From the NCBI GenBank assembly GCA_944381115.1, contig CALWJV010000013.1:62001-126000 (forward strand): a DNA stretch of 64,000 nucleotides. The letters run 5' to 3'. Below the pieces are notes generated by a model. It was not told the DNA's origin. It made no database searches and saw only the letters and a program-made list of their open reading frames with translations. Position 1 is the first letter of the stretch. The number at the start of each line of letters is the position of its first letter. This document shows positions 1-9,603 of this stretch, one piece after another. The stretch comes from an uncultured Clostridia bacterium (GTDB taxonomy: Bacteria; Bacillota; Clostridia; Oscillospirales; CAG-272). The translations under genes and the position numbers were made by a program.

Positions 1-261
1 GATCGGTATTTTAACTGCGACCTGATGATAATTGACGATTTCGGCACCGAGGTAGTAAATCAGTTTACCGTCTCCTGCTTCTACAATCTGATAAACACAA
101 GGCTGAACAAAGGACTGCCAATGATAATAAACACCAACCTCGAACGCGAGGAGATCCAATCAAAGTACACCGACAGGATAGTTTCAAGGCTGTTCGGTGA
201 ATTTATTGCCCTTGCCTTTGTCGGAAAAGATATCCGCATGCAAAAACTTAAAGAACTCTGA
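1..261 (+). CDS. DnaC/DnaI-type helicase-loader ATPase, C-terminal fragment
   Basis: Only the last 86 or so codons are present; the reading frame is open at the left edge of the window, so the true start lies outside. The fragment carries a Walker B-like segment (LMIIDDFGTE) followed by a sensor-like INTN motif and an arginine-rich SRLFGE stretch, the arrangement seen in the AAA+ domain of DnaC/DnaI/IstB-type ATP-binding proteins. Such proteins load the replicative helicase DnaB. No transposase is visible beside it, so a helicase loader is more likely than IstB, but the missing N-terminus prevents a firm choice. The downstream sugar kinase is 61 bases away. Confidence 0.75.
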   Translation, partial: DRYFNCDLMIIDDFGTEVVNQFTVSCFYNLINTRLNKGLPMIINTNLEREEIQSKYTDRIVSRLFGEFIALAFVGKDIRMQKLKEL

Positions 262-322
262 TAAAGACGTCAAAAATTTAAGACAGTAATTAATTTATTT
301 TTATATATTTGGAGGAAAACTT

Positions 323-1273
323 ATGTATAATATTGGCGTTGATCTCGGCGGAACCAACATTGCAGTCGGGATCGTAAATGAAAACAGCGAGATAATCAAA
401 AAAGGATCCGTTGAGACCAAGGCATTTAGGGACTCAGACGAGATCGTAAAAGACATCGCGTCTCTCTGCAAAAAACTCTGCGACGAGGAAAAGATCGCTT
501 TAACCGAGGTCAGATCGGTCGGAATAGCCACTCCGGGTACTGCCCTGCGCGACATCGGAGTCGTTGCATATGCAAACAATCTTCCTTTCCGTAACTACCC
601 TATTGCCGATAAACTCAAATCATTTTTAGGCGTTAAAAATGTTATAATCGCAAACGATGCAGACGCGGCAGCATACGGCGAAGCAGTTGCCGGGATAGGT
701 AAAGGGCATAAGGATTTTATAATGGTAACCCTTGGCACAGGTGTCGGAGGAGGAATAATAATTGAAGGTAAACTATACTCCGGTTCCAATTTTGCAGGCG
801 GCGAACTCGGACATATGGTAATTGAACATGACGGTATACAGTGCTCCTGCGGAAGAAAAGGATGTTGGGAGGCATACAGTTCAGCCACTGCCATTATCCG
901 CATGACAAAAGAAAAAATGAAAGAGTGTGCCGCTTCTGAAATGTGGAATTATGTCGGCGGCGATATAGACAAAGTAAATGGTCGCACGGCATTTGATTGT
1001 ATGCGCAAAGGCGATCCCGCTGCGACAGAAGTAGTAGACAAATACATAAATTATCTCGCAACCGGAACGGCAAATATACTTAACATATTTCAGCCCTCTG
1101 TAATGGCATTCGGCGGCGGAATTGCAAATGAAAAGGAAAATCTTATAGCCCCTCTCAAAAAAGCGGTCGTCAAAGAAATGTACGGAGGAAAACTCAGTGC
1201 CGAACTTAAGTCCGCAACTCTTGGAAATGACGCAGGCATAATCGGTGCCGCATCTCTTATAAATATGTTTTAA
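323..1273 (+). CDS. ROK-family glucokinase/sugar kinase
   Basis: A 316-residue ROK-family sugar kinase, probably phosphorylating glucose or a related hexose with ATP in the cytoplasm. The N-terminus has the phosphate-binding loop (GVDLGGTNIAVG, residues 5-16), ANDADAAA supplies the catalytic Asp (about 112), and the ROK zinc motif is complete with His164, Cys174, Cys176 and Cys181 in CSCGRKGCWEA. Length is typical of bacterial GlcK. A GGAGG ribosome site at 311-315 fixes the start. It is followed by an intrinsic terminator, so it is probably the last gene of its transcript. Substrate specificity cannot be read from sequence; N-acetylmannosamine or allose kinase activity is possible. Confidence 0.9.
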   Translation: MYNIGVDLGGTNIAVGIVNENSEIIKKGSVETKAFRDSDEIVKDIASLCKKLCDEEKIALTEVRSVGIATPGTALRDIGVVAYANNLPFRNYPIADKLKSFLGVKNVIIANDADAAAYGEAVAGIGKGHKDFIMVTLGTGVGGGIIIEGKLYSGSNFAGGELGHMVIEHDGIQCSCGRKGCWEAYSSATAIIRMTKEKMKECAASEMWNYVGGDIDKVNGRTAFDCMRKGDPAATEVVDKYINYLATGTANILNIFQPSVMAFGGGIANEKENLIAPLKKAVVKEMYGGKLSAELKSATLGNDAGIIGAASLINMF

Positions 1274-1401
1274 GCGCGTTTGAATGCCGGTTTGTTTTCT
1301 ATAAAAAAACATAACCATTACCGGTAAATCAAATTCCCTGGTTTATTTGATCAAAAAGAAAAATAAGTAAATTATTTTGCTTTAAAGATATTCTTAAATA
1401 G

Positions 1402-1431
1402 AAAAAACTGCCGAAAAAATGGCAGTTTTTT
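1402..1431 (+). terminator. Intrinsic terminator after the ROK kinase
   Basis: An 11-bp perfect stem (aaaaaactgcc / ggcagtttttt) with an 8-base loop ends in a run of T. It lies about 130 bases after the kinase stop and just upstream of the promoter for the next gene. Confidence 0.85.
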
Positions 1432-1459
1432 CTTTGTCCTTTTTATTTTTTGTTTTCCC

Positions 1460-1488
1460 TTGACAAAGAAATTATTAAATATTATAAT
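1460..1488 (+). promoter_or_regulatory. Sigma-A promoter for the CapD-like gene
   Basis: TTGACA (1460-1465), a 17-base spacer and TATAAT (1483-1488) match the housekeeping consensus perfectly. Transcription should begin near 1495, which places the GTG at 1500 almost at the 5' end and favours the ATG at 1542 as start of the next gene. Confidence 0.85.
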
Positions 1489-1541
1489 ATTATTAAAGTG
1501 TGCTTAATTTTATGTACATTAAATTAAAGGAGTTACAAAAT

Positions 1542-3422
1542 ATGCGGTTTTCGCTGTCTCGTTCAAAAAAACGAAAGATCATATTTTTTGTGTCGGATAT
1601 ATTTGCTGTATCTTTTTCAATGTTTGTTTCGGCGTTCACATGCGAAAATTTTAAATTTCCGCTTGATCAAACATTGGTAAATGAAATTTTTTACTACTTG
1701 CCTATAAATATTATTTTTACCGTTTTGCTTTTTTCTTTGTTTAAATTATACAGAAGCGTTTGGCTGTTTGCCTCAATACCAGAACTTTTTTCCGCCGCTT
1801 CCGCATGCTTTTTATCAACGGTCTTTATGATTTTGATTGCCGTTTTTACCAATGCAGTAACGAAAAGTGATATTTCCGTTATTTTAAATGCGGCTTATTT
1901 CGTCATATATTTTTTCATTCTTTTAAGTATTACCGTTTCTTCACGTTTCGGGTACAGAATCTTCAGAAAAATACAGCAACACAGAAAAAACAACACTGCT
2001 CCCCGTGTCATGATAATAGGCGCCGGCGCCGCTGCTAATATTCTTTTAAAAGAACTAAGTTCATCAAACAGGATCTCAAAGCGCGTCGTATGTATTATTG
2101 ACGACAGCCCGGAAAAGATAGGCAAGTCGCTTAGCGGTATACCGATAGTGGGTAACCGAGATAAAATTCCGGAAATGAAAGAAAAATACAAAATAGACGA
2201 GATCATAGTCGCAATACCGTCTTTGCCTAAGAACGAACTTAAATCTATTCTTGACATATGTAATCAAACAACCTGCTCAATTAAAATCATTCCTGGAATC
2301 TATCAACTCGTGAACGGCGAAGTGGTCGCAGGAAAGATGAGGAATGTTGAGATAGAAGACCTTCTCGGACGCGCTCCGGTAAAACCCGATATTGAAAAAA
2401 TAATAGGATATATAAAAGACAAGACAGTTATGGTCACGGGAGGAGGCGGATCGATAGGTTCGGAACTTTGCCGACAGATAGCGTCTCATTCTCCGAAAAG
2501 GCTTATTATTGTTGATATCTATGAAAACAATGCGTACGATATTCAACAGGAACTTCGCCGTAAACACCCGAACCTTGACCTTGTTGTTCTTATTGCTTCA
2601 GTCCGCAATACAAACAGAATAAACCGTATATTCGAAACTTACCGTCCGAATATTGTTTACCATGCAGCAGCACATAAACATGTACCGCTTATGGAGATCA
2701 GCCCTAATGAGGCTGTTAAAAACAATGTTTTCGGTACCCTGAAAACCGTTCAGGCAGCGGACAAATATGGCACAGAGCGTTTTGTAATGATATCCACCGA
2801 TAAAGCGGTCAATCCCACAAATGTCATGGGTGCCACAAAGCGTATCTGCGAAATGATCATTCAGACTTATAACAACCGGTCAAAGACAGAATTTGTTGCA
2901 GTAAGATTCGGAAATGTCCTCGGGTCCAACGGCTCGGTTATTCCTCTTTTCAAAAAACAGATTGCAGAAGGGGGCCCTGTATTGGTTACTCACCCCGAAA
3001 TTATCCGTTATTTTATGACGATTCCTGAGGCTGTTTCACTTGTTCTTTCAGCTGGGGCTTACGCAAAAGGCGGTGAAATTTTTGTACTTGATATGGGAAA
3101 ACCGGTAAAGATACTTGATCTTGCGACAAATCTTATAAAACTTTCTGGATTTACACCCAATGTCGATATCAATATAGAATTTACAGGACTCCGTCCGGGT
3201 GAAAAACTCTACGAAGAACTTTTGATGGATGAAGAAGGACTCAAAAAAACAGAAAGCGAACTTATATATATAGGTAAACCGATACCTATGGATGAAGAAG
3301 TTTTCTTAAAACAACTTGATTATCTCTATAAAGCATCTCTTGCAGAACCGAGAAACGTCAGGGCGCTTATATCTCAGATAGTACCGACTTATACAGGAGA
3401 TACGGAAATAAAAAATATTTGA
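1542..3422 (+). CDS. Membrane UDP-sugar 4,6-dehydratase, CapD/PglF/EpsC type
   Basis: A 626-residue polysaccharide-biosynthesis protein of the PglF/CapD/FlaA1 group. Four hydrophobic N-terminal segments (about residues 10-130) are followed by a first Rossmann-like domain (VMIIGAGAAA) and a C-terminal extended-SDR domain (MVTGGGGSIGSELC). The family signature STDKAVNPTNVMGATKR is present; in this family an Asp-Lys pair replaces the usual Tyr of YxxxK. Family members convert UDP-GlcNAc to its 4-keto-6-deoxy derivative, a first step toward bacillosamine- or QuiNAc-type sugars. The start is set by AAAGGAG at 1526-1532; an in-frame GTG at 1500 is less likely. The aminotransferase or transferase normally used next is not adjacent. 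Confidence 0.88.
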   Translation: MRFSLSRSKKRKIIFFVSDIFAVSFSMFVSAFTCENFKFPLDQTLVNEIFYYLPINIIFTVLLFSLFKLYRSVWLFASIPELFSAASACFLSTVFMILIAVFTNAVTKSDISVILNAAYFVIYFFILLSITVSSRFGYRIFRKIQQHRKNNTAPRVMIIGAGAAANILLKELSSSNRISKRVVCIIDDSPEKIGKSLSGIPIVGNRDKIPEMKEKYKIDEIIVAIPSLPKNELKSILDICNQTTCSIKIIPGIYQLVNGEVVAGKMRNVEIEDLLGRAPVKPDIEKIIGYIKDKTVMVTGGGGSIGSELCRQIASHSPKRLIIVDIYENNAYDIQQELRRKHPNLDLVVLIASVRNTNRINRIFETYRPNIVYHAAAHKHVPLMEISPNEAVKNNVFGTLKTVQAADKYGTERFVMISTDKAVNPTNVMGATKRICEMIIQTYNNRSKTEFVAVRFGNVLGSNGSVIPLFKKQIAEGGPVLVTHPEIIRYFMTIPEAVSLVLSAGAYAKGGEIFVLDMGKPVKILDLATNLIKLSGFTPNVDINIEFTGLRPGEKLYEELLMDEEGLKKTESELIYIGKPIPMDEEVFLKQLDYLYKASLAEPRNVRALISQIVPTYTGDTEIKNI

Positions 3423-3462
3423 TGTAAAATAAATTGAAAAAGCGGAAAGGAATAAAACCAAA

Positions 3463-4299
3463 ATGGAAGATCTGCAAAAAAAGAAACTTATGAAGACCGC
3501 CGCAAACATTCGTTTGGGTATTATAGAAGCTGTATACAATGCAGCATCGGGACATCCCGGCGGTTCTCTTTCAATAGCAGACATTATGGCGTATCTGTAT
3601 TTTGAAGAGATAAATATTGATCCGGAAAATCCGAAAGCGGAAAGCAGAGACCGATTTGTACTTTCAAAGGGCCACACATCTCCTGCTCTTTATGCTACCC
3701 TCGCAGAAAGAGGATATTTTCCGAAAGAAGATCTGAAAACCTTTCGTAAACTCGGAAGTTACCTTCAAGGCCATCCCGATATGAAAGGAATTCCCGGCGT
3801 AGATATGTCATCCGGGTCTTTGGGACTTGGAATCTCCGCCGCATGCGGTATGGCACTTTCCGCCAAAATAAACCAAAAGGATTACCGCGTATATACCGTT
3901 CTCGGAGACGGCGAAAGCGAAGAAGGTCAGGTTTGGGAAGCAGCAATGTTCGCAGCACATTATAAACTTGACAACCTCTGTGCGATACTTGATTTCAACG
4001 GATTGCAAATAGACGGACCGATTGCAGATGTTATCGGACCTGCACCGTTCGATAAAAAATTTGAGGCTTTTGGCTGGAACACAGTGACCATAGATGCACA
4101 TAATTTTGACGATATTGAAAAAGCGTTTGCCTCCGCTAAAGCATGTAAAGGAAAACCTACCGTAATAATTGCAAAATCTATAAAAGGAAAAGGTGTATCC
4201 TACATGGAAAACAAATGTGAATGGCACGGAGCGGCTCCAAAAAAAGAGCAATACGAAATAGCGGTAAAAGAACTGACCGAGGCATATAACGCTATATAA
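3463..4299 (+). CDS. Transketolase, N-terminal (TPP-binding) subunit
   Basis: A 278-residue first half of a split transketolase. It carries the thiamine-diphosphate and substrate-binding region: GHPGGSLS near the N-terminus, KGHTSPALYA, and the metal/TPP motif GDGESEEGQVWEA, ending in the helical region before the pyrimidine-binding domain. With the C-terminal subunit it would transfer two-carbon ketol units between sugar phosphates in the non-oxidative pentose phosphate pathway, and it supplies pentose and erythrose phosphates in organisms lacking the oxidative branch. The ribosome site GGAAAGG lies 15-20 bases upstream of ATG. Split transketolases of this length are common in Clostridia. 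Confidence 0.93.
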   Translation: MEDLQKKKLMKTAANIRLGIIEAVYNAASGHPGGSLSIADIMAYLYFEEINIDPENPKAESRDRFVLSKGHTSPALYATLAERGYFPKEDLKTFRKLGSYLQGHPDMKGIPGVDMSSGSLGLGISAACGMALSAKINQKDYRVYTVLGDGESEEGQVWEAAMFAAHYKLDNLCAILDFNGLQIDGPIADVIGPAPFDKKFEAFGWNTVTIDAHNFDDIEKAFASAKACKGKPTVIIAKSIKGKGVSYMENKCEWHGAAPKKEQYEIAVKELTEAYNAI

Positions 4300-4511
4300 T
4301 ACTTAATATTTACATGTGTATAAACCGTATAAACCGTAAACCGGATTTTGAACTTGCACATATAAATTTAAATCAGTTTACTAAAAGATTGATTTTTACT
4401 TAACTCAAGATCCGGCATTACGTATTCGGAAGTATTTATATATTTCGTATACAAGCAGAGTAAAAGACTTGAAATAACTAATTTTAATCTTCCGATGAAA
4501 GGAATAAAAAT

Positions 4512-5459
4512 ATGTTTTCTGAAGAAAAAACAGCAACAAGAGATTCTTACGGTAAGGCATTGGTCGCCCTTGCCGAAAAATATAATTTTGTCGTTCTTGA
4601 CGCAGACCTTGCAGCCGCAACAAAAACAGGTGTTTTCAAAAAGGCATACCCGGATCGCTTTTTTGACTGCGGGATCGCAGAAGGAAATATGATGAGCATT
4701 GCCGCAGGTATAGCAACCACAGGTCAACTTGTTTTTGCAAGCAGTTTTGCGATGTTTGCCGCAGGAAGGGCATTTGAACAGGTAAGAAATTCGATAGGGT
4801 ATCCGCATTTAAATGTAAAGATAGGTGCAACACATGCCGGAGTCACAGTAGGTGAGGACGGAGCCACCCATCAGTGCAATGAAGATATTGCTCTTATGCG
4901 CACCATTCCCGGCATGACTGTTATTAATCCCGCCGATGATGTTTCCGCTCAGGCGGCAGTTGAAGCAGCTTTGAAAATAAACGGTCCTGTATATCTCCGT
5001 TTCGGAAGAGCACCCGTACCTGTGCTTTACGACAGAAAAAATTACAAGTTTGAAATCGGAAAAGGATATGTCCTTGCGGACGGCAAAGATATAACGATCG
5101 TTGCAACAGGTATTACCGTATTTATGTCTCTTCAGGCAAGAGAGATGCTGAAAGCCGATGGGATTGATGCCGCAGTGATTGACATGCCGACGATAAAGCC
5201 GATCGACAGCAAAATTATAACCGAGTATGCAAAAAAGACCGGCAAGATAATAACCGCTGAAGAACACAGCATAATCGGAGGTCTTGGTTCTGCCGTTTGC
5301 GAAGTTGTAGCGGAAAACTATCCTGTTCCGGTAAAAAGAGTCGGTGTCAACGATACTTTCGGAACTTCAGGCAAAGCGTTTGAAGTCGCCGAGCAATACG
5401 GTATCTCCGCAAATAACATTTATGAACAGGCAAAGATTCTTATAAAACAAAATACATAA
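4512..5459 (+). CDS. Transketolase, C-terminal subunit
   Basis: The 315-residue partner of the preceding subunit, containing the pyrimidine-binding domain and the C-terminal regulatory domain. SATRDSYG-like N-terminus (TATRDSYGKAL), DCGIAEGNM with the catalytic Glu, GATHAGVTVGEDGATHQ and the EEHSIIGGLGSAV segment are all recognisable. GAAAGGAATAAAAAT precedes the ATG. The two halves are separated by 212 bases, which is unusually wide for a pair that must be made in equal amounts; the gap holds only a short imperfect direct repeat (ataaaccgt twice, near 4320-4340) and no gene that I can support. Confidence 0.93.
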   Translation: MFSEEKTATRDSYGKALVALAEKYNFVVLDADLAAATKTGVFKKAYPDRFFDCGIAEGNMMSIAAGIATTGQLVFASSFAMFAAGRAFEQVRNSIGYPHLNVKIGATHAGVTVGEDGATHQCNEDIALMRTIPGMTVINPADDVSAQAAVEAALKINGPVYLRFGRAPVPVLYDRKNYKFEIGKGYVLADGKDITIVATGITVFMSLQAREMLKADGIDAAVIDMPTIKPIDSKIITEYAKKTGKIITAEEHSIIGGLGSAVCEVVAENYPVPVKRVGVNDTFGTSGKAFEVAEQYGISANNIYEQAKILIKQNT

Positions 5460-5526
5460 CCCCCATACCTATAAAGTGCTACTCAAATATTATATTTAAA
5501 ATTTCATATGAAAGGATACATAAACA

Positions 5527-5883
5527 ATGAGTTGTCTTGGAAATATTATTTGGATTATTTTCGGAGGTCTTATTTCTGCTGTTTTATATTTTTTTCTCGG
5601 AGTCATCTGGTGCTGTACAATAATAGGTATTCCTTTTGGACTTCAGTGTTTTAAATATGCACGGCTTGTTCTGGCACCGTTCGGAAAAAACGTAAACTCA
5701 AATTTTTCAAAACACCCTATAGTAAATACTATCTGGATGATATTCGGAGGTATTGAAATTGCTTTTATTCAAGTAATATTCGGAGCATTATTATGCATAA
5801 CGGTAATCGGTATCCCTTTTGGGCTTCAATATTTTAAATTAGCAAAACTTGCAATATTCCCTTTCGGAGCAAATATCCGATGA
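5527..5883 (+). CDS. yccF: YccF-domain membrane protein
   Basis: A 118-residue protein made of two copies of the YccF motif (GNIIWIIFGG...IIGIPFGLQCFKYARL and NTIWMIFGG...VIGIPFGLQYFKLAKL), each with two membrane-spanning stretches. YccF proteins are small integral membrane proteins of unproven function. The internal duplication is characteristic of the family and the length is normal. It precedes the methyltransferase gene by 19 bases, so the two are likely co-transcribed, without an obvious functional link. Confidence 0.85.
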   Translation: MSCLGNIIWIIFGGLISAVLYFFLGVIWCCTIIGIPFGLQCFKYARLVLAPFGKNVNSNFSKHPIVNTIWMIFGGIEIAFIQVIFGALLCITVIGIPFGLQYFKLAKLAIFPFGANIR

Positions 5884-5902
5884 TTTAAAAAGGAAAAATA
5901 AA

Positions 5903-6457
5903 ATGGTCGATCTGTTAGAACTTGAAAAACGGTTTTTATCTGCACATATAAAAGAAGGCGGTACTGTTGCAGATTTTACAATGGGTAACGGACACGATAC
6001 GGCATTTCTTTCAAAATCAGTGGGAATTTCCGGTAAAGTTTATGCCTTTGACATACAGGAAAAGGCTTTGGAAAACACAAAAGAAACATTGAAAAAAGAA
6101 AACTGTCCGGATAACGTTACATTTATATGCGACTCGCATTCAAATTTACTTGAATATATAAAAGAACCTATCTGCGCAGGAGTATTTAATCTCGGTTATC
6201 TTCCTGGCGGAAACAACAAAGCACTGACCACTCTTTGCACAACTACAAAAAAGGCCGTAACGGACGCAATAACAATACTTGATAATGATTCAATAATTTT
6301 GATAGCAGTTTACCCCGGGCACGAAGAAGGGCGGCTTGAAGGCGAAATGCTATCAAAGTTACTTACTGAATACGACAGACGTAAGATATGCGTTTCAAAA
6401 TTTCAGATAGTAAACTCCCCTTTGTCCCCATTTTTCTTTGCGGTGGAATCACGGTAA
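5903..6457 (+). CDS. MnmM/YtqB-like class I SAM methyltransferase
   Basis: A 184-residue Rossmann-fold methyltransferase. The SAM loop is ADFTMGNGHDTAFL, followed by the acidic strand end VYAFDIQEKAL, FNLGYLPGG as motif IV and a conserved IAVYPGHEEG segment. The whole pattern matches the YtqB family, of which the Bacillus member was identified as MnmM, the enzyme that methylates the wobble uridine precursor nm5s2U in tRNA. The start at 5903 is preceded by AAAAAGGA; an in-frame ATG at 5849 lies inside yccF and is less likely. The tRNA role is taken from the family. mnmE, which acts earlier in the same wobble-uridine pathway, is elsewhere in this window. Confidence 0.8.
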   Translation: MVDLLELEKRFLSAHIKEGGTVADFTMGNGHDTAFLSKSVGISGKVYAFDIQEKALENTKETLKKENCPDNVTFICDSHSNLLEYIKEPICAGVFNLGYLPGGNNKALTTLCTTTKKAVTDAITILDNDSIILIAVYPGHEEGRLEGEMLSKLLTEYDRRKICVSKFQIVNSPLSPFFFAVESR

Positions 6458-6593
6458 AACATTAAAATACAGGATTTGTGTCTTATATTTTTAATCAAAA
6501 CTTTTTTATTTATACGTTTTATATTTTAATATGAATATAATTTTATAGTTGATACAGTAACAAAATAGTAAAGAATAAAGAGCGGAGAATTAT

Positions 6594-8716
6594 ATGTTTA
6601 CATACGGTACACAGTATTTAAGAGGAGCAACCCCGGAGCAGGACCAATGGGAAAAGGATATAATAAAAATGAAGGAACTTGGCTTTAATACCGTAAGGGC
6701 ATGGCTGGTATGGAATGCCATAGAAAAGGATGACGGAGTCATTGACAAGGAATACATCACAAAATTTCTTGATATAACAGAAAAATACGGTATGAAAGTA
6801 GGACTTCTTTTTCACCTTCATGCAGCCCCAGCCTTGCTATAGAAAAATATCCGGAATATTATTACGTTGACGAAAACGGCCAACCTTTCCGTCCTGCGGC
6901 AAGGGCAAATACTCCATCAGGCGGATGGCCGGGTCTTTGCTTTGACCATGAAGAAGTAAGAGTACTTGAAAAAAGATTTATTGAAAACGTTATAGCGATT
7001 ACCAAAAATTACAGTTGTGTTGAGTTTTACGAACCGATGAACGAGCCCCATCAATGGGTCAATATAAAAAAAGGGTATGACGGATCTTACTGCTACTGCG
7101 ATGCATCGGTAAAAAAATACCGGAAATGGTTGCTAAGAAAATACAAGACAATTGAAACTTTAAACGATACATGGGGAACATTTTACCGTTCTTTTGACGA
7201 AATTTTTCCTCCGAGATGGGTGAACACTTATGGAGATACCATAGATTTTCGTAAATTCACAATGGAAAACATAGTTGAAGAAATTGCATTCAGAACTTCG
7301 GTAATAAAAAATTGTGATAACAAACCGGTCATGGCACATGCATGGGGCGGAGGTATGGTTACCTGTGCCAATCTTGGCGGCATGGCGTTTGATGACTGGA
7401 AAAACGCAAAAGTATTTGATAAATGGGGGTTCAGTGCATTTCCGAACTCGGCAGACGAATGCTGTATTCTTGGACTTGGATGTAACGCTACAAGATGTGC
7501 TGCAGACGGCAAAGAATATTGGCAATCGGAACTCAGTGCCGGACTGCGCGGTACCGGACTTACTCAAAACGGCAGGATCGATAATAAATCTTTTGCCAAA
7601 ATTGCGATTGAATCGATAAGATACGGAGCAAAAGGTCTTCTTTACTGGCAATTCAGAAAAGAACGAATAGGACTTGAGTTCGGAGGTTTTTCAATGACCG
7701 ATTATAACGGCGGCGATACTTCCCTTTCTCTTGAAGCATCCAGACTTTGCAAAGCAATAAAAGCAAATGAACAGGTATTTGAAACCACGGAACCGCCGAA
7801 AGCGCAAGTCGCACTGATACTGAGTGTCGGTTCAATGCTTGCAAACTGGTGTAGTACCGGAAGAGAAAACAATAAATTTTCTATTGACAGTATAAGCGGT
7901 TATTACAAAATGTTCTGGGAGGAAAATATTCCTGTTGATATTTTACATGAAGAATTCTGTAAAGATCTGGAAAGATACAAAGTTATTATACTTCCGTCCC
8001 CTTATGCCGTTTCAGAGGAATGTGCGGTTAAAATAAAAGAATATATTAAAGACGGCGGAATATTTATTTCAGACCCGTATTTTGGTGCATTTGACAAACA
8101 GTATAAACTTTCTTATGCCGTACCCGGTATGGGATTTGAAGAAGTTTTCGGTGTAACTGAAGATGATATTTGCCTTCAAAACCGTGTTACTATTCACGGA
8201 AAAGGAGAAAAATCAAATTATGTTATATCAGGAAACATGCATAAAGAAACATTTAAAAATGTAACCGCAGAAATAGTTTACACATACGACGACATGACTC
8301 CTGCTATAATTAAAAACAGTTACGGAAAGGGAAAAGCAATTCTCAGCGGTGTTAACCTCGGACTGTCATATTCATCAAGAAAACTTATTTCAGACGATAT
8401 AATATCTGATGATAAAGCAAATACAAGTCTTGATGCAAAAAAAATTGTGCTTGACATATGCGGCCTTACCAACGGATGCGATATACAAGGTGTAAATTAC
8501 AGTTTTACATACAGCCCAAAAGAAAAAACCGAAGATCTTCTTTATGTGATTAATAACCGAAACAAAGAAACCAACGGAAAAATTACCTGTATAAACAAAT
8601 ATAAAAAAGCAGAGATCATTTACGGTGAAGGAAGAGCATTTTTGTCTGACTCTGCCGTTTCATTTAATCTTCCGGAAAATGAAACTGTAATAATTAAACT
8701 TTCAAAAGATATATAA
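6594..8716 (+). pseudogene. GH42 beta-galactosidase, split by one frameshift
   Basis: The reading frame is that of a glycoside hydrolase family 42 beta-galactosidase of about 707 residues, but it breaks near 6836-6842. The first part (6594-6842) ends in HLHAAPALL-stop; the continuation in the -1 frame reads AIEKYPEYYYVDENGQPF and runs to 8716. Restoring one base around gccttg/gctata rejoins the frames. Both catalytic glutamates are intact: the acid/base in EPMNEPHQW and the nucleophile in YWQSELSAG. A GATase-like trimerisation domain follows (about residues 395-600). GH42 enzymes release terminal beta-galactose, often from plant galactans or host glycans. A real null mutation and a sequencing or assembly error cannot be told apart here. 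GGAG at 6584-6587 supports the start. Confidence 0.88.
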
Positions 8717-8762
8717 AATTCTTTTGATTTATAAACAAATATACGATATTAAAATTAAAAAG

Positions 8763-8813
8763 ACGGTTTGCAAGACTTATCCGACAAAAGACAGTCTTGC
8801 AAACCGTTTTTTT
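8763..8813. terminator. Strong bidirectional terminator
   Basis: A 15-bp perfect stem (8763-8777 with 8793-8807) and a 15-base loop, flanked by T7 on the plus strand and by A5 (U5 in the minus transcript). It can end both the GH42 transcript and the long minus-strand operon that finishes with thiamine pyrophosphokinase. Confidence 0.9.
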
Positions 8814-8884
8814 CTTTATATAAAATGTCATAAAAATAATTTACATATTTTTGTAATCTGGTGTCGTTTTATTAAATCCATTTA

Positions 8885-9526
8885 TCAGTAAAACACCCAA
8901 AGCGTACCGCTTTTCACAAATATTTTTGCTTTTTTTCCTTTTATAAATGAGTTTGACACTCCTATCGGAAAACTTGATGTAACAGTGGCATTATTCAAAT
9001 TATATTTTGCGTTTTCTATGCTGACACCGATACAAATACCTCCGGCGCTCATAACCGAAAAAGTCCCCTCACAATCCTCTGAAAAGATAATCTCCGAGTC
9101 TTTTATTGCAGTAACGTAAAACGGCTTTTTCCCTTCTCCGCTGTCACCGACCGCAACCGCTTTTGCTCCTTTTTCAGCAGTATAGGTAAGCGTTTGCAAT
9201 GTCGCTATACTATGATCAAAACGCTCCCCACCGAAACATCCATAAAGAACAATATCTCGATACCCTCTTGTAAGAGCAGTCTTTACTGCAAGCATGGTAT
9301 CTGTATCATCCTTTTCCACAGGATGTCTTATTACCTCAATCTCTTCTGGAATATCCTCTGATAAGGACAAAGAATCAAAATCACCAATCAGTATATCGGG
9401 AACTATGCCCTGCTTTTTCATTTGACCGTATCCCCCGTCCGCCGCTATGTAAAGCACTCCGGATTTTTTTTCTTTTTCATTAAAACATCGGGTCGGGGCT
9501 GAGCCCACTATCAAACATTTTTTCAT
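8885..9526 (-). CDS. thiN: Thiamine pyrophosphokinase
   Basis: About 213 residues matching thiamine diphosphokinase, which transfers pyrophosphate from ATP to thiamine. Visible motifs are the N-terminal MKKCLIVGSAPT, IAADGGYGQMKK, DILIGDFDSL, HPVEKDDTDTMLAV and YGCFGGERFDHSIATLQTL, in the usual order. An upstream ATG at 9604 overlaps the stop of the Mini-RNase III gene (TAATG) and would add 26 residues with no family match, so the ATG at 9526 is preferred although its ribosome site (GGAAAG) is modest. It is the last gene of the sugar operon. In Clostridia thiN usually sits beside rpe/rsgA; here it is downstream of a TPP-dependent sugar enzyme, which may be meaningful. Confidence 0.88.
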   Translation of the reverse strand: MKKCLIVGSAPTRCFNEKEKKSGVLYIAADGGYGQMKKQGIVPDILIGDFDSLSLSEDIPEEIEVIRHPVEKDDTDTMLAVKTALTRGYRDIVLYGCFGGERFDHSIATLQTLTYTAEKGAKAVAVGDSGEGKKPFYVTAIKDSEIIFSEDCEGTFSVMSAGGICIGVSIENAKYNLNNATVTSSFPIGVSNSFIKGKKAKIFVKSGTLWVFY

Positions 9527-9603
9527 AATAACTTTTTCTTTCCGCACCGCGTTTATGCGAAACTTAAATTTTTTGACGTCAGAAATCTTTTTTGTTCCAT
9601 ACA

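Noticed and set aside
1..261. IstB protein of an insertion sequence
   Set aside because: No IstA transposase or terminal repeat is visible; helicase-loader homology explains the fragment equally well. Not fully excluded because the gene is cut.
301..1318. Minus-strand reading frames overlapping the sugar kinase
   Set aside because: They are antisense to a conserved gene, lack ribosome sites and have no family features; the same reasoning removed the other antisense frames throughout the window.
1500..1541. Upstream GTG start for the CapD-like protein
   Set aside because: The promoter's -10 ends at 1488, so this codon would be about five bases from the transcript start without a ribosome site; ATG 1542 has AAAGGAG at proper distance.
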